From contig CM037861.1 of assembly GCA_021292105.1 (NCBI GenBank), forward strand, positions 56,837,245 to 56,901,244: a stretch of 64,000 nucleotides of DNA. The letters run 5' to 3'. Origin of the DNA: Anadara kagoshimensis (taxonomy: Eukaryota > Mollusca > Bivalvia > Arcoida > Arcidae). Below, in pieces: positions 24,375 through 36,179 of this stretch. A program made the translations under genes and the position numbers. How positions within the stretch are numbered: the stretch's first letter is position 1; the number at the start of each line of letters is the position of its first letter. The notes beneath the pieces were generated by a model. It searched no databases and had not been told where the DNA came from. It saw only the letters and a program-made list of their open reading frames with translations.

Positions 24375-25002
24375 TCGTTATTGATTTGATTTACGTATTA
24401 TCAACTTCAAAGTTTATGCAGACAGTTTTGTTTAAGTTAACGTGTTCAGGAACCTCAAGACAATGCAATAACATTATCTTTAAGGCTATTTCATGCAAAG
24501 TGTTTTAAATAATTGGAATTGTGACGTTAACGTGCTAAGTTTCATTTAAACTTCCTCTTAACATTCATGATGATCAATAAATGCATTTCATTTCTTTTTC
24601 ATTTTTTTCGACAAAAAGATAAGATTTAAGTGTATATGGGAGAGGCTATAAGAAAGTGCGCATTAGACAATTGTTATGCTGTTAATATTTCATTTCACAG
24701 TCTAAGTAAATTATAGAAAACGTGGACAGAATTGACAAATGTATCTAAATAAACAAACGAGTCATGATTTGATTGTTAATTACGGTATCGACAGAAATGG
24801 CAAGTTTAAAAGCACATTTTGACACAATGTTATATACAATGGACCGGCGTTTTATTTAATATTGATGAAAACAATTCCAGAAATACCAGACAGTTCTGAC
24901 AAAAATAGATATTTTGATCACTTGTCCAATCAACTAATTACGCATACATATAATATCTATAAAAGCTGATGATAACATATTCTAATATATTAAAATTTGA
25001 GA
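24375..25002. repeat. Left copy of a duplicated ~1-kb block
   Basis: Matches 25415-25937 plus 26706-26754: ACCTCAAGACAATG / ATCTCAAGACAGCTG, TAACGTGCTAAGTTTCATTT / TAACGTGCTAAGATTCATTT, TGACAAATGTATCTAAATAA / TGGCAAATGTATCTGAATAA. Both copies end in an RT-retroelement tip. Confidence 0.75.
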
Positions 25003-25360
25003 AATCCAGCACAAACATACCGATCCATGTTCATAACAATAAAAAGGCAATTTCACTTTAAAAAATAGAATATTTAGTTAAACTTTCACCAGGCTAGTGA
25101 AACTGGGTGTCTCGGAAGTGTAAGAACCTTCTGTTTAGCTACATTCGCCCGCCGCATTCAAAATAAATTTGAAAATAACAAGAACATATTGTAACTCTAA
25201 GACTTTAAATATATTCAAAGCAACCTGTAATACGTGTAATACCTGTAATACTTATCAGCAATATTGTGATTACGGCCATAAAACTTTTTGAGAGCCTTGA
25301 AAATTTTAAGACTTGAAATATCCCCAAATTAACAACTTTTTGTGAGCAGCGGGCTTCTGC
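25003..25360 (-). mobile_element. RT-retroelement 3' end inside a duplicated block
   Basis: Reverse copy reaching into the ORF (GATTACGGCCATAAAACTTT, then TTTTTGTGAGCAGCGGGCTT). It forms the right part of a block duplicated at 25415-27085. Confidence 0.7.
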
Positions 25361-25414
25361 GTATGAAGATCTCGTACCTCATATGGGACCAATCGATGAA
25401 TTGCACTTTTTCTG

Positions 25415-25937
25415 TAACATTGATTTTCGTATTAACAATTCCAAAATATATGCATATCGTTTTTGTATAGTGTGAACAGGAATCTCAAGACAGCTGAATA
25501 ATGTTATCTTTAAGAATAATTTCATACAAAGTGTTTCAAATAATTTGACTTGTGAATTTAACGTGCTAAGATTCATTTGAAACTTCCCCTAAACATTCAT
25601 GGTGATCAATAAGCTTTCCTGTTTGACTTGAGGATAGGACTGTATTGTAAATGTGGGAGAAGCTTTAAGAAAAGGAGCGTTACATAATATTTCATCGATA
25701 TAATGTTAATATTTAAATTAGCTTTCCCAGCGGAGTAGGAGTGAGGTATTTTGAAGCGTAGGCCGAATTGGCAAATGTATCTGAATAAACAAACAACTTT
25801 TGGTTCATATATAATTTCTAAGAGTTATCAGCAAAGTTATTTATTTTATTACAATCACAGAAATACCAAGACTGTGGTGTTTAAAATGATATATGATGTG
25901 GATCAATCAATTTTCATATTAACCGACTGCGCATATA
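25415..25937. repeat. Right copy of the duplicated block, interrupted by the Tc1/mariner-like element
   Basis: Paralogue of 24375-24951. The match resumes at 26706 after the 768-bp insertion. No gene. Confidence 0.75.
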
Positions 25938-26705
25938 CAGGTCCATCTAGAAAGTTTGGACACCCCATAAAAGTGATGTATAGCTAGCCACAAATTTGTT
26001 TGTTATAACAATTTTTGACATGCTTTATCAATGATTTGTTTAATAGTTGGTTACATGTGTCATATCACTAGATATAATCGATGTAACTTGGACACAATAA
26101 ATTTGCAAAAGACACTGTTATCTCCCTTTATATATTCCAGACACAAAAACGGGTGTCCTTTGGCAAAAATGGTTTTAAGCAATGAGAACAAAGCATCTGT
26201 TCCACAACATAAGTAAAAATGTTTTTTCTAAGTAAAAAATTACTATAAAACATTTTTTGCAGTAGAAAATGGACGTTATACGAAAAATAAATAATCGTTA
26301 AATACACTAACCAAAAATCCACTTTTACCGTATTTTTAAAGTGTTTAGTAATTTTCATTACAGAAGGAATTCTAACAGATAAAATGACATTTTTTTACTT
26401 AGAAAGTGCTTAATAATCACTTTGAACTAAGTATTAAAAGTCGTTTCCAGTATTTTCTATTTATTAAGTCAATATTTGAAGAAATAGGAGTTTTCCCAAA
26501 TATTTTCATTTTTTATCACTCACTGTTCACTTAAAACTAAAATTGAAACTTTTATTAATTATGCATTTAAATAACATTCTAGGTAGTATATAAAAATAGT
26601 CTTTCAACAAATATAAGTGAACAAAACACCAAGTACTAAGACCATCAAAATTGCTCTTTTACAAAGGTTATAGAAGGCGATGTTCAAACTTTATGGATGG
26701 ACCTG
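25938..26705. mobile_element. Tc1/mariner-like non-autonomous element (768 bp)
   Basis: Terminal inverted repeats of 25 bp (left start CAGGTCCATCTAGAAAG, right end CTTTATGGATGGACCTG; about 4 mismatches) are flanked by TA on both sides (25936-25937 and 26706-26707), the Tc1/mariner target duplication. The same flanking sequence without the insert is at 24941-24960 in a paralogous block. The interior has only short chance frames and no DDE transposase, so it would need a helper. The TIR text (AGTTTGGACACCCC) resembles mariner-type ends. Confidence 0.85.
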
Positions 26706-26754
26706 TAATATGATATCTATAAAATAATAATAATTCAAATTACGGTTTAAGAGA

Positions 26755-27085
26755 TCCCGCAAAAACATACCGATCAATTTTCTAAGTTTTAAAACCTGAA
26801 ACATTTAGTTAAACGTGTAAACTTTCATTAGTTAAAGTAAGGTGTGGCCGGTGCTCTGGAGAGATAAACACCATCTATTTAGCTATCTACATCCGCCAAG
26901 TATGTAATCAAAATTGAGAGTAAACGTGACATGAACGTCAAATATATCCAGGACAACATTAGATAGAAAGCCATCATATATTAACAAAATTGTGATGATG
27001 GCCATGATTTTTTAAGACATTGATAGGCCTAGGCTTGCTATATCCCTAAGTTCATTTTTTTTGTAAGCAGTTTGCTGAAATTCCT
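26755..27085 (-). mobile_element. RT-retroelement 3' end, paralogue of 25003-25360
   Basis: Same arrangement as the 25.0-kb copy: CGCAAAAACATACCGATC at the tip, GATAGGCCTAGGCTTGCTAT in the ORF antisense, and TTTGTAAGCAGTTTGCTG at the truncation. It arose by duplication of the block rather than by separate insertion. Confidence 0.7.
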
Positions 27086-27305
27086 TTAGTGATAACAAGG
27101 TTTATCATATCATATTAACTGTGAAACAAATGCAACATAAACAGGCGAAGCAGATATATTTCTGCATAGGGAATAATATTTATTGTATTATCTTCAACCA
27201 CAAACATAGCGATCCATATTCAACAAAAAGCAAAACTGACTTTATTTTTTCATTTTCCTGCTAAGCATACATAGACGGGAAATTGTGGATAATTGCTCTA
27301 AAACA

Positions 27306-27490
27306 GATCGTACATAGACTTCATTTCAATCAAACTACATCGTATTTGGTATGGACGAATTCCCCTCGCGGTGTTTTCCATTGATTGTTGAGCTAAATTA
27401 TACATAATGAAGGCTGATACACTTTGTATTTTTTTGTATTGGATTTAATTGATTAGCAACACTTCAACCTCTATAAGTAAAGATTGGCCA
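27306..27490. repeat. Dispersed repeat, copy 1 of 3
   Basis: TATGGACGAATTCCCCTCGC, CATTGATTGTTGAGCTAAAT. Matches 27751-27940 and 29870-30040. A faint RT-retroelement tip precedes it (27197-27250). Confidence 0.65.
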
Positions 27491-27750
27491 TTTATGGTGT
27501 CTGTAATTCCAATATCCTATATCAAATATCATCACCATAGTTCGTTGGTATCCCGTTAATGTCTCAGTTAAATTTGAACACAGTTACCTTATATGTGTAT
27601 TTTAATCTATCTAACTTATATTCAGTTTTGTGTGGTTTCCAATCACAATCTCAAAAGTAAAGTGAGAACTATAAAAGCTGGCATATGTTGTATTGATAAT
27701 TCTCTATAGATCATAGGCAGACATGAAATTCCAGAACATTGTTTGTAGAC

Positions 27751-27940
27751 TAATCGTACATAGACTTTATTTCAATCACATTACGTCATATTCAGTATGG
27801 ACGAATTCCCCCGGGGATTTCTTCCATTGATTATTGAGCTAAATTATACCTAATTACGACTTATACACTACAGTTATTTTCGTATTGGATTGAATTGAAC
27901 CCACCTCTCTCTATAAGTGAAAATTATTAGTTTGTCTTTC
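27751..27940. repeat. Dispersed repeat, copy 2 of 3
   Basis: TATGGACGAATTCCCCCGGG, CATTGATTATTGAGCTAAAT; about 445 bp from copy 1, also preceded by a faint RT tip (27640-27690), so the pair may be a tandem duplication. Confidence 0.65.
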
Positions 27941-29224
27941 CGTAATTCCTATCCCCATTATCAAAACAGTGCGTGGGTGCCGTCTAAATATTCATAAAAC
28001 AAATAAAATACCATAATATGTCAGTTGGGACACTTATGTTATCTATAGTTTTGTTACCACGTTGATAACCAAATCGTTCAGATTAACTAATGTCTCTTTC
28101 GACCTTATCAATCCTGTCAATCAGTATGGTATTATTATCACTTAACCATTTTAATTTTGTTACAATGATGCATGGCTGTCTCGGAATAGAAGTCATATAA
28201 TCTCTTTTAATGGATAAAACATAATGTCTAAGACATAAACCTACGCCAACCTATTTTGTATGCGTTCTTTAAATTGTTATTTTTAATTAAGACGCAAACT
28301 TACTGAACAATATTTGTTTTGGAAAAGACATTACTATGATTCCATTTAACGTCCTAGTGAACAAATATTTTACTTATATCGAAGCGTCTAAATTTTGTTT
28401 ATATCGAAAGGTTAAAGTATAAAGTATCAGAACGATAGAATCACTAAATTAAGTTAATAATGTATTACCATTTGTAAACGAAATTGATTATTCAAACATT
28501 TAAAGATAAATAAAAAATAACATAACAAAAAAAAAAAAAAAAACTTAATAAACATGACGACGCAATATCATTTAAGATGTTGAAGAGTCCCAGTGTTGAA
28601 ATCAATTTTGTTTTTGTAAAATGCTTCAGCTCTTATGAAACACTGAGGGTACCTATAGAATACAATGCCCATAAGATCCTTTAATCTTCATGAAAATAAT
28701 TGATTAAATAAATTTTTATTAATATCAATGTTGGTATCAATATAAAAAATGCATGCGGAAAATTAAGGGGGAAGGCTGTTAAAATATTTGATGTGACGGA
28801 ACTATTGCTAATAATTAACACCAAAGAGCTAGGGTTTGATGGTTTGATTGGAGATTCGATTACCATAAGATCTTAATCGTCGATATACATGTGTGCATTT
28901 CATTGGAAGCAACCATACTAATAGATTTCAATAATAAACAATATTTACTAATAACACAACTGGTACCTTTTCATGGAAAGCATGGTTATCACAAAATCTT
29001 TACTTAGATAAATGAAATAATATTTTTCCTCTCTCAGAATTAGCTTTTCTGCAAAAAACATATCAAGCAAAATTTATTTGCAATTGTAATTGTAACATTT
29101 TCCAGCACGTTGTAATTTCTATTCAGAGTTTCGAATGCTGTCTCTGTATTTGGGACAATATCCTTTTGTACTATATAATGAACAAAGATTTTTAGTCATA
29201 AAGTGATTGTTTGACGAATATAGC
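27941..29224. other. No feature recognised (intron 1)
   Basis: AT-rich sequence with an A17 tract near 28529. Nothing else matched. Confidence 0.6.
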
Positions 29225-29420
29225 AGTCAGGCAGTATTGATGAAGCAGACGACAATGTCGTGCAAACAGTTATTATAATGAGGAAGTGAAAAAGAACTTG
29301 TCACTTTAGCTACTCACAAATCAGATTATAATATTATAGCTGTTGATATATATTATGCTTGTGTATGTGACCTGTTTGTGATTGTATCATTGAAAGTGCG
29401 TCTCATAATTTTAGATACTT
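29225..29420. repeat. Dispersed repeat pair, copy 1
   Basis: TTGATGAAGCAGACGACAAT, GTCGTGCAAACA, AGAACTTGTCACTTTAG and TGTGTATGTGACCTGTTTGT match 32212-32400 in order. Confidence 0.65.
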
Positions 29421-29869
29421 TAACGTACAAAATTTCGCATGCATTTATTTTCGAGGTTTATTAAATTTAGAAATATCCGAGTTTTTTAAATATGCACTAT
29501 AACACAATAAACATCATATAGCTTTCGCTCGGAATAAATTTTCTTGCCAAAGCCAACGACCGCGAAATAATCGAAAAAAAGTACACTGCGAAAATAAGTA
29601 CACCGAAAAAACAAATACGCTTACAGTGCTTACAACATTTAAAACGTCTGGAAACGAAGCTAGTCTTCAGTCTACTGTATGAAAACTTTTTAAAAAATAT
29701 TGTTATTCTTTATTACATGTATTTGAATTGTACTAGTTCGTTAGATCTTAGTTGAATATTTCCATCGATAAATATTTTTTTAAAAATGTCGAATACTTTT
29801 GTTTCTAGGTACATTCACTAGTCAGTCGTCATGTAAATGATAAGTGAATGTGATTTTCCTCGGGTTAAC

Positions 29870-30040
29870 TTACCGGAACTTTAGATCAATCTCATTACTA
29901 TTTGCTCTGTATGGAAGAATTCCCCTCGGGATCTTTTATATTGATTATTGAGTTTGACTTTATATAATTAAGTCTTATACACTATATTATGCATTTTCCC
30001 ACGTTGGATTGATTTACAATATTACTGCCAATATATAATA
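29870..30040. repeat. Dispersed repeat, copy 3 of 3
   Basis: TATGGAAGAATTCCCCTCGG, ATTGATTATTGAG, then CTTATACACTATATTATGC. More diverged. Confidence 0.55.
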
Positions 30041-32211
30041 CTGCAGTTGTCGATTTACCATAAAATCTACGTTTTTCTTTATCAAGGATTGCAATAGCTT
30101 TATGTGAATTCCCAATCAATCAACACTTTTTTAAACTTGGTTGATATCCTAAGGTTTATACAAACTTTTGTCATATTGATTCTCAATCTTTATAGTAAAA
30201 ATGCATGTAGTATTTGTACTATTCAGACTGTTTAGTCCGCGTGAAGAAATGTATAAATCTATACATAAATCCGAAATGCAATAACGTTGGATATTGCTTA
30301 AAATGATCATCATCAAACACACCGATTCCTGTTGAAACTAAATTTTGACTAAATTTTGTTGTTTTTGTGTTCCCTTTTAGGATTATGATTTGAACTTTGA
30401 CTGTTTTGTTAGTGTTTAGTTTTGCGTGTAGATCAAGTTTTGTAATACTAAAAACATTCGGCAAAGTTTTTTAATAAGCGTTTTTAAATTTTGTGATGAT
30501 TCCGTAGAGAATGCTAGTAAGGGGTCTTTAAAATTCTCCTCTCCTAGAACAAGCGCACTAAATGGCATAATATACATTGTACTTTGCTTGATACATATTT
30601 AAATGACAGTTTGAACTCAACTTCAAATGTAATTGAGTGTCAGCTGAGTGATATGATATCTTAACGTGACAATATAAATTGTTTTGACTATTAGATCATA
30701 TCCAAATAAATTAACGTGCAATATAAATAATTTCTCCTTTCGTTTATTTGAAATGTTCATTTAGTCAGTAAAAAGACAATAAATTTTGTGCAAGCCAAGA
30801 ACACAGTATAACAATAGGCAATGATAACAAAATACAAACGGGATAAGTCAAACAAATATTGTGACAACAAACTTTGACTTTTGGAATACACAGGAGGGAA
30901 TGCTCATGGGTTTGGTTTACATAGAACTATTTGAGAACACAAACCATCCGACTTATTTTACAATCAGTAGTATCATACATTTATAAAATAACAAAGCTTA
31001 TTACATTGATGGTAATCAGAATTAATTAGTCCATTACATGAGTTGCATTTATACATTTCTATCGCGCAAAGATAATTCTTAAGAATACCAAAATTCAGTT
31101 TCATAGCACTGCATTTGTCTTAAATATAATTTATATCAAGGTTTTTAGCCTTGTCCTGTACATGAATCCCATATCTGAACTAATGAATTCAATCGATCTG
31201 TAAATCTAGATCCTAAAACTAACACTGTGCTGTCAGTTATCAGACGAGGTGTGCTAAGTCCGTAAATGTAAAAGTTTCCACTTGATGGTTGAAATATTCG
31301 ATTCATTTCTATACCTTTGACACATATGAATTGGAAACAATGATTTTTGATAAGCCCTTATGAGAATGTATGAGATCGCCTCCTTATATAATTTACTATT
31401 GTTGAAGAAGGCGGCATGTCAGTGTTTTTATTACTGAAATAAATCCATGATGCAATAAAACTGAACCTACTTCAACATTAAGTGTTATAAACAACATCAA
31501 TACAATAACATTACAATCTCCGGTATTTGATATATGCAAATCAAAAACACGTCTCTTCACAACTGATAGCATGATGACTTAGAAAAAGGTTGTAATAGGA
31601 ATACATCTTAGCGTTTTGTTCTTTTTTATATTAATTTCTTGCAACTCCGCTCTTTTATTCTATAAACTCTAAACATAATGTTATATCATTTTTAATAGTT
31701 GCCATTTGTTTTACGTTGCATTCTTGTTGAATCATTAATAATACATTACTCCTCCGCCATTCAGATGTACGTGATTTCTATAATTTCCTATGACAGAAAA
31801 CATCATAGTTAACATTTTACGGGTAGGTCTAATTTCATGTTTTATTCAATGGTGTCTCTAGTTACTTAACTTTAAAAGCTAAAATGTCTTTTTCGTTCTT
31901 TTTTGAGAGAAACTTATTTGCCTTTCCCTGTTTTTTTGTGTAATGAATTATATTCTTACATCCAGTCATGTGTGAATAGAAAACGTTTATAAATTTAGAA
32001 GTGTGGTTTGCACTTAAATGAACCTTAAATGTCATAAATTTAAGTAGTATTATTTCTTATGATTTTGTTTGTAGTAAAGTTTGGTAATTAAAACTAAATT
32101 TTATATTTACCATATATGAGGAGGAAGGAGTGTAATACATTCATCGATTTATTAAAAGTAATTAAATCCTGTAATTAACGATTGTATTGTTTTAATAACA
32201 GACAAATAATA
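30041..32211. other. No feature recognised (intron 1)
   Basis: Only a faint RT-family terminal resemblance at 30360-30425 (TTAGGATTATGATTTGAACT), too weak to call. Confidence 0.6.
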
Positions 32212-32400
32212 AGTCAAATTGATGAAGCTGACTACAATGCCGTGCAGACATTTATAACGATCAGGAGTAAAAGTAAATAAATAGAACTTGTCATTTTAGA
32301 TGCGTAAACCATAGCTATCGATCAAATTTTTGTGTATGTCAACTGTTTGTAGTTACAATATCAAACATAAACCTCATAATTTCAAGTACCTGTAACCTTT
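32212..32400. repeat. Dispersed repeat pair, copy 2
   Basis: TTGATGAAGCTGACTACAAT, GCCGTGCAGACA, AGAACTTGTCATTTTAG, TGTGTATGTCAACTGTTTGT. No gene. Confidence 0.65.
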
Positions 32401-33991
32401 AATATAACTGCAAACCAAACCAATATTCAGCCTGCTATATGTTTTACGAATACACAAATAGTAATATAATATTAACCAAGATGCTTTATTACAAAGCCAG
32501 AACAAACATCAAACAGTAGCTAAGCTTCAACAACTGAATTAAAGGCAGAAACGCGATCTCTTTGGTTTGTTTTTCGTTACTAAGTCTTGTATTATGTACT
32601 TGGATGCTTCGGTTATTGCCAACAATGCATTTGTTTATCATACACACTTCTATATATGCAATTTCAAAGTTAATCTTAGCGTCTTTAAATACCTACTACA
32701 AACACAAACGTGGCATAATCTCGTATAAACACATATTTACAGGTATTCATACTAGTCTAATCAGAGTGTGGAGTTGGTTTTTTCTATTTGTGTCTATATT
32801 CGATCAATATTGTAATATGGAATCATGGATTCGTTTCAAAAATAAAGATAAAGCAATTTCCAAATAAAGATTAAACAATTTTCAAATGAAGCTATGCACT
32901 TTGTAACATTCAATACAAACAAGAACACAAAACAATAAACGTATATGAAAGAAACAGGTACAAAAGACAAAATGCAAGAAAAGACAAAACATGCCACGGT
33001 ACTAAACCATGTATACAATCATGACAGGATATTGCAAAGATAATACACTCATCTTATAGACGGTACCTACTACACTTATCCAGTTATCATCTCTGCTTGT
33101 TGTACGAAACACGCGTTTACATCATAAACTATAATTAAAACGGAAGAATCGACACATAAATATTACAGATATGCTGTTAGATATGTTTAAATATTTTAAT
33201 TGAGCATTCTGCAAAAGCATCTAATATAAAAAGTTGCTACACAATGATTGTTACTTGCACTAGAACCCTTCAGAACATTTTACAACAAAATTCAAGAACG
33301 ACGGCTCTGAAATAGGTTGGAGTGTTCAGGGCTGAAGTTAAATTACATTTATATAACCATTATATCTTTTAAATAATTTGTTTCCCTTAATCATCATTTA
33401 ACAATTTAAAAATAATAGTGCATCACTATAATAAATAAATAAATTAGCTATAAAATAAACATGAAGATCATTCATTGAGTAAGATTCAACAAAGAATCTT
33501 CTAAATTTCAAATGAGCGTAACACGCTGACAGTACATCAATCCGATCACAAGGGTAATCGTATCTAGAAAAAAAACCAGTTTCCATGTACATTTATCTTG
33601 ACAGGAACTGTTAACGAAAACAATTACCTTTACTGTCCTAAATAAGTAACTCTTATACATCTCATTCATAGAACGTTCATACGAGCTGAAACTTTAGAAT
33701 TATCAAATACAAGATAGAAGTTCTTAACTGAAACACATGTACTTTGTAGCTGCTAAGTAATCGTACTTTCAATTTGCATAATAGGCGACAAACAAAACTT
33801 AAGATGTTTACCACTGATTTTATAACCCTTACACTACAGTTAATGTTAACTAATGTGGTCACTTATTTCTTGTTTTACCCTTTGGTTTAACAAAAGTCAT
33901 TTTTGTAAAAGTATGTTTATTTTTCCGATTAAATTTTGTTCAGTATTTATACATCTAAGCGAGAAGCCTTAAATAAAAACCTAACTTAATG
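32401..33991. other. No feature recognised (intron 1)
   Basis: Open frames at 32562-32867 (101 codons) and on the minus strand around 33 kb are hydrophobic chance frames. Confidence 0.55.
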
Positions 33992-34164
33992 TGATCAAAA
34001 ACAAATATACTAATCCATGTCCGAATCACAATCCAGAAGCAAAGTAAAAACTTTGGAACTGACAAGTTAGGTTAGACACGTGAACTTCCACCAGGGAAAT
34101 GAGGCCGGGTGCTTCGGAAGGGTAAGCACCTCCTGTTTAGCTAGCTACACCCGCCACGTGTGAC
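33992..34164 (-). mobile_element. RT-retroelement 3' end, minus orientation
   Basis: Near-identical by eye to the reverse complement of 35498-35668, so the two 3' ends face away from each other around a 1.3-kb interval. The sequence runs from the element's terminal GATCAAAAAC through GAGGCCGGGTGCT and TAGCTAGCTA to CCGCCACGTG. Confidence 0.8.
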
Positions 34165-35104
34165 TTACTTTTAACGCTTCAATGATTACTTTAGGAGATA
34201 TTTGTCTTGGATCCGTATTACATTAATTCAAGTCCATAGATGATTTTGTTATAATGATGACAAGACGCAACTACTGTATATTCTATATTCCATTCGGTTC
34301 TACATTAATTTTTTGACAGTAAATATATTTACTTTGGTTTCTTATTTCAGTTATGTTAAAGAGTATGAAACTTTATAAGTATTTATTTTCATTAAATGTT
34401 AACCATTGAGTTTTGAACTAATCGGTTTCGCACATTGAAGTTTCTTCTTTCTCGAACACCGGATTTATTATCCGAAAAAAATCAATTTTACTTCTCCAAA
34501 TTAATAAAACTGATTTGGATGAACAATTTGAATTGATATTTATTTGATACGTTCTAACACTCGTTATAAACCCATTAAAGTAATTTGTAAATCTGTATTC
34601 AATTTTTAAATTAACAATTGCAGATTTATTCTAAATCAGTTTCGCATATCAAAATCCGTTCTTTCCCTTGAGTGTAGAACCTTTATCCGCAACATCAATA
34701 TCACTCTCTTGGATTCAGATTATTGATCTTGAAAGCCATGTTGAATTGATATGCATTAGACACAATCCTTGTGGATTATCACGCTGACACTCGTTATTTT
34801 TTATTCATTCAAGTAATCTTGCATGCCTCGTACCTCTCAAATACCATGATAGTAATTGAATATTTATTCCAGACGGTTTCCAAATTATGTTAACAAGATC
34901 ACCATAAGTTGTTCTACTTACTAGTTCCTTTTTTTATTTATCTACAATAATCTGTTTAATAGAATTATAGAAATGAGAAGATTGCTTTTAAACAGTAAAG
35001 TACGGTTAGGCTAAGATAAAAACTTCACGTTATGTACAATTATGGTTTATTTTGAAATATTGCGTGAATGTCATGATTAACGAAATGGTAAACACAATGA
35101 TTGA
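34165..35104. other. Interval between two outward-facing retroelement 3' ends
   Basis: No RT motifs were recognised in any frame. It may be unique DNA caught between two insertions, or decayed interior of one element flanked by inverted ends. Confidence 0.45.
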
Positions 35105-35668
35105 TTGTGTTCTATAAGTTACCTGAATTATGACGCACAAGAAAGGCTACATTTGAAACTTTATGACAAACGTGATGACTTCAATTTTTCTATTGTCAAC
35201 TTTCCTTTTTTATGCAGCAATATACCTGCTTCTCCTGCTTATGGTGTATTTGTTTCCCAATTAATACGCTATGGTAGAGCTTGTTCCCACTACGGGGACT
35301 TTGTACAACGAAGTAGGCTGCTTGCAAATAAATTGTTGACTCAGGGATATTGCAAGCCTAGGCTTGTCAAGGCCCTCAAAAAGTTTTATGGCCGTCATCA
35401 CAGTATTGTTGATAAGTTTGATGTCTCTGTGTCCAGGATTGCCTTGGATATATTTGACGTCTCATAGTTCCATGTTCCTTTCACACAATTTTTGATTACA
35501 CACGTGACGGGTGTAGCTAGCTAAACAGGAGGTGCTTACCCTTCCGGAGCACCCGGCCTCACTTCCCTGGTGGAAGTTCACGTGTCTAACCTAACTTGTC
35601 ACTTCCAAAGTTTTTACTTTGCTTCTGGATTGTGATTCGGAAATAGATAAGTATGTTTGTTTTTGATT
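35105..35668 (+). pseudogene. Reverse-transcriptase retroelement, 5'-truncated copy with ORF C-terminus and 3' UTR
   Basis: A 120-codon frame (TTG at 35105 to TAG at 35467; no ATG at its start, in-frame TGA just before) encodes the C-terminal part of an RT protein. Recognisable blocks are YDKRDDFNFSIVNFPF, SNIPASPAYGV, SQLIRYGRAC and KKFYGRHHSIV. These match RT-domain proteins that are abundant in bivalve and amphioxus genomes; Penelope-like affinity is my inference. The catalytic palm motifs lie upstream and are absent. About 200 bp of 3' UTR follow, containing two CACGTG boxes, the TAGCTAGCTA palindrome and a GGTGCT...AGCACC hairpin, ending near TATGTTTGTTTTTGATTAT. This is the longest copy of the window's main repeat family. 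It cannot be active alone. Confidence 0.75.
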
Positions 35669-35760
35669 ATATATGTGAACGAAACCCTAACAATGATACA
35701 AACATTATGGGTTTCTTAAAATAAGACTACAATAGAGAAATATGGTTGGAAATGCAATAA

Positions 35761-35880
35761 ATTAAAAACAAATATAATAATCCTTGCCCAAATCACCATC
35801 CTGAAGCCAATTAGAAACAAACATGTCAATCCTTGTCCAAATCACAATCCCAAAGCAAAGTAAAAATTCTGCAATTTAAG
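35761..35880 (-). mobile_element. Two short RT-retroelement tips
   Basis: AACAAATATAATAATCCTTG and, 55 bp later, GAAACAAACATGTCAATCCT start two successive reverse-oriented tips. The second continues to CCCAAAGCAAAGTAAAAATT. Confidence 0.6.
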
Positions 35881-36179
35881 TAAAAAGCTTTTATGAAAAC
35901 TTTCTCTGGCTTTATACTGGCTGTCATCTACCATTTATCCTGTCGTAGTTCTTAATATATTACCAATGTACAATACTGATGAAAACAGAACGCTGTCGTT
36001 GCAAAACACATGTTAAGTGCATTTCTGGTAGGAAAGCAATAATACTGGTACAAACAGCAATTTAACAAATAGAAGACATTTTTCTTTCCTGCCTGAACAA
36101 TACTTTGTTTTTGTAAACAGTATATGGTCTATTGCAGATTCTCAGACATTTTGTAAATCTATTATATTGAACCATTAAT

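Noticed and set aside
31215..31265. Another possible hammerhead-like string (CAGACGAGG)
   Set aside because: It lacks the CUGANGA core and a pairing stem I.
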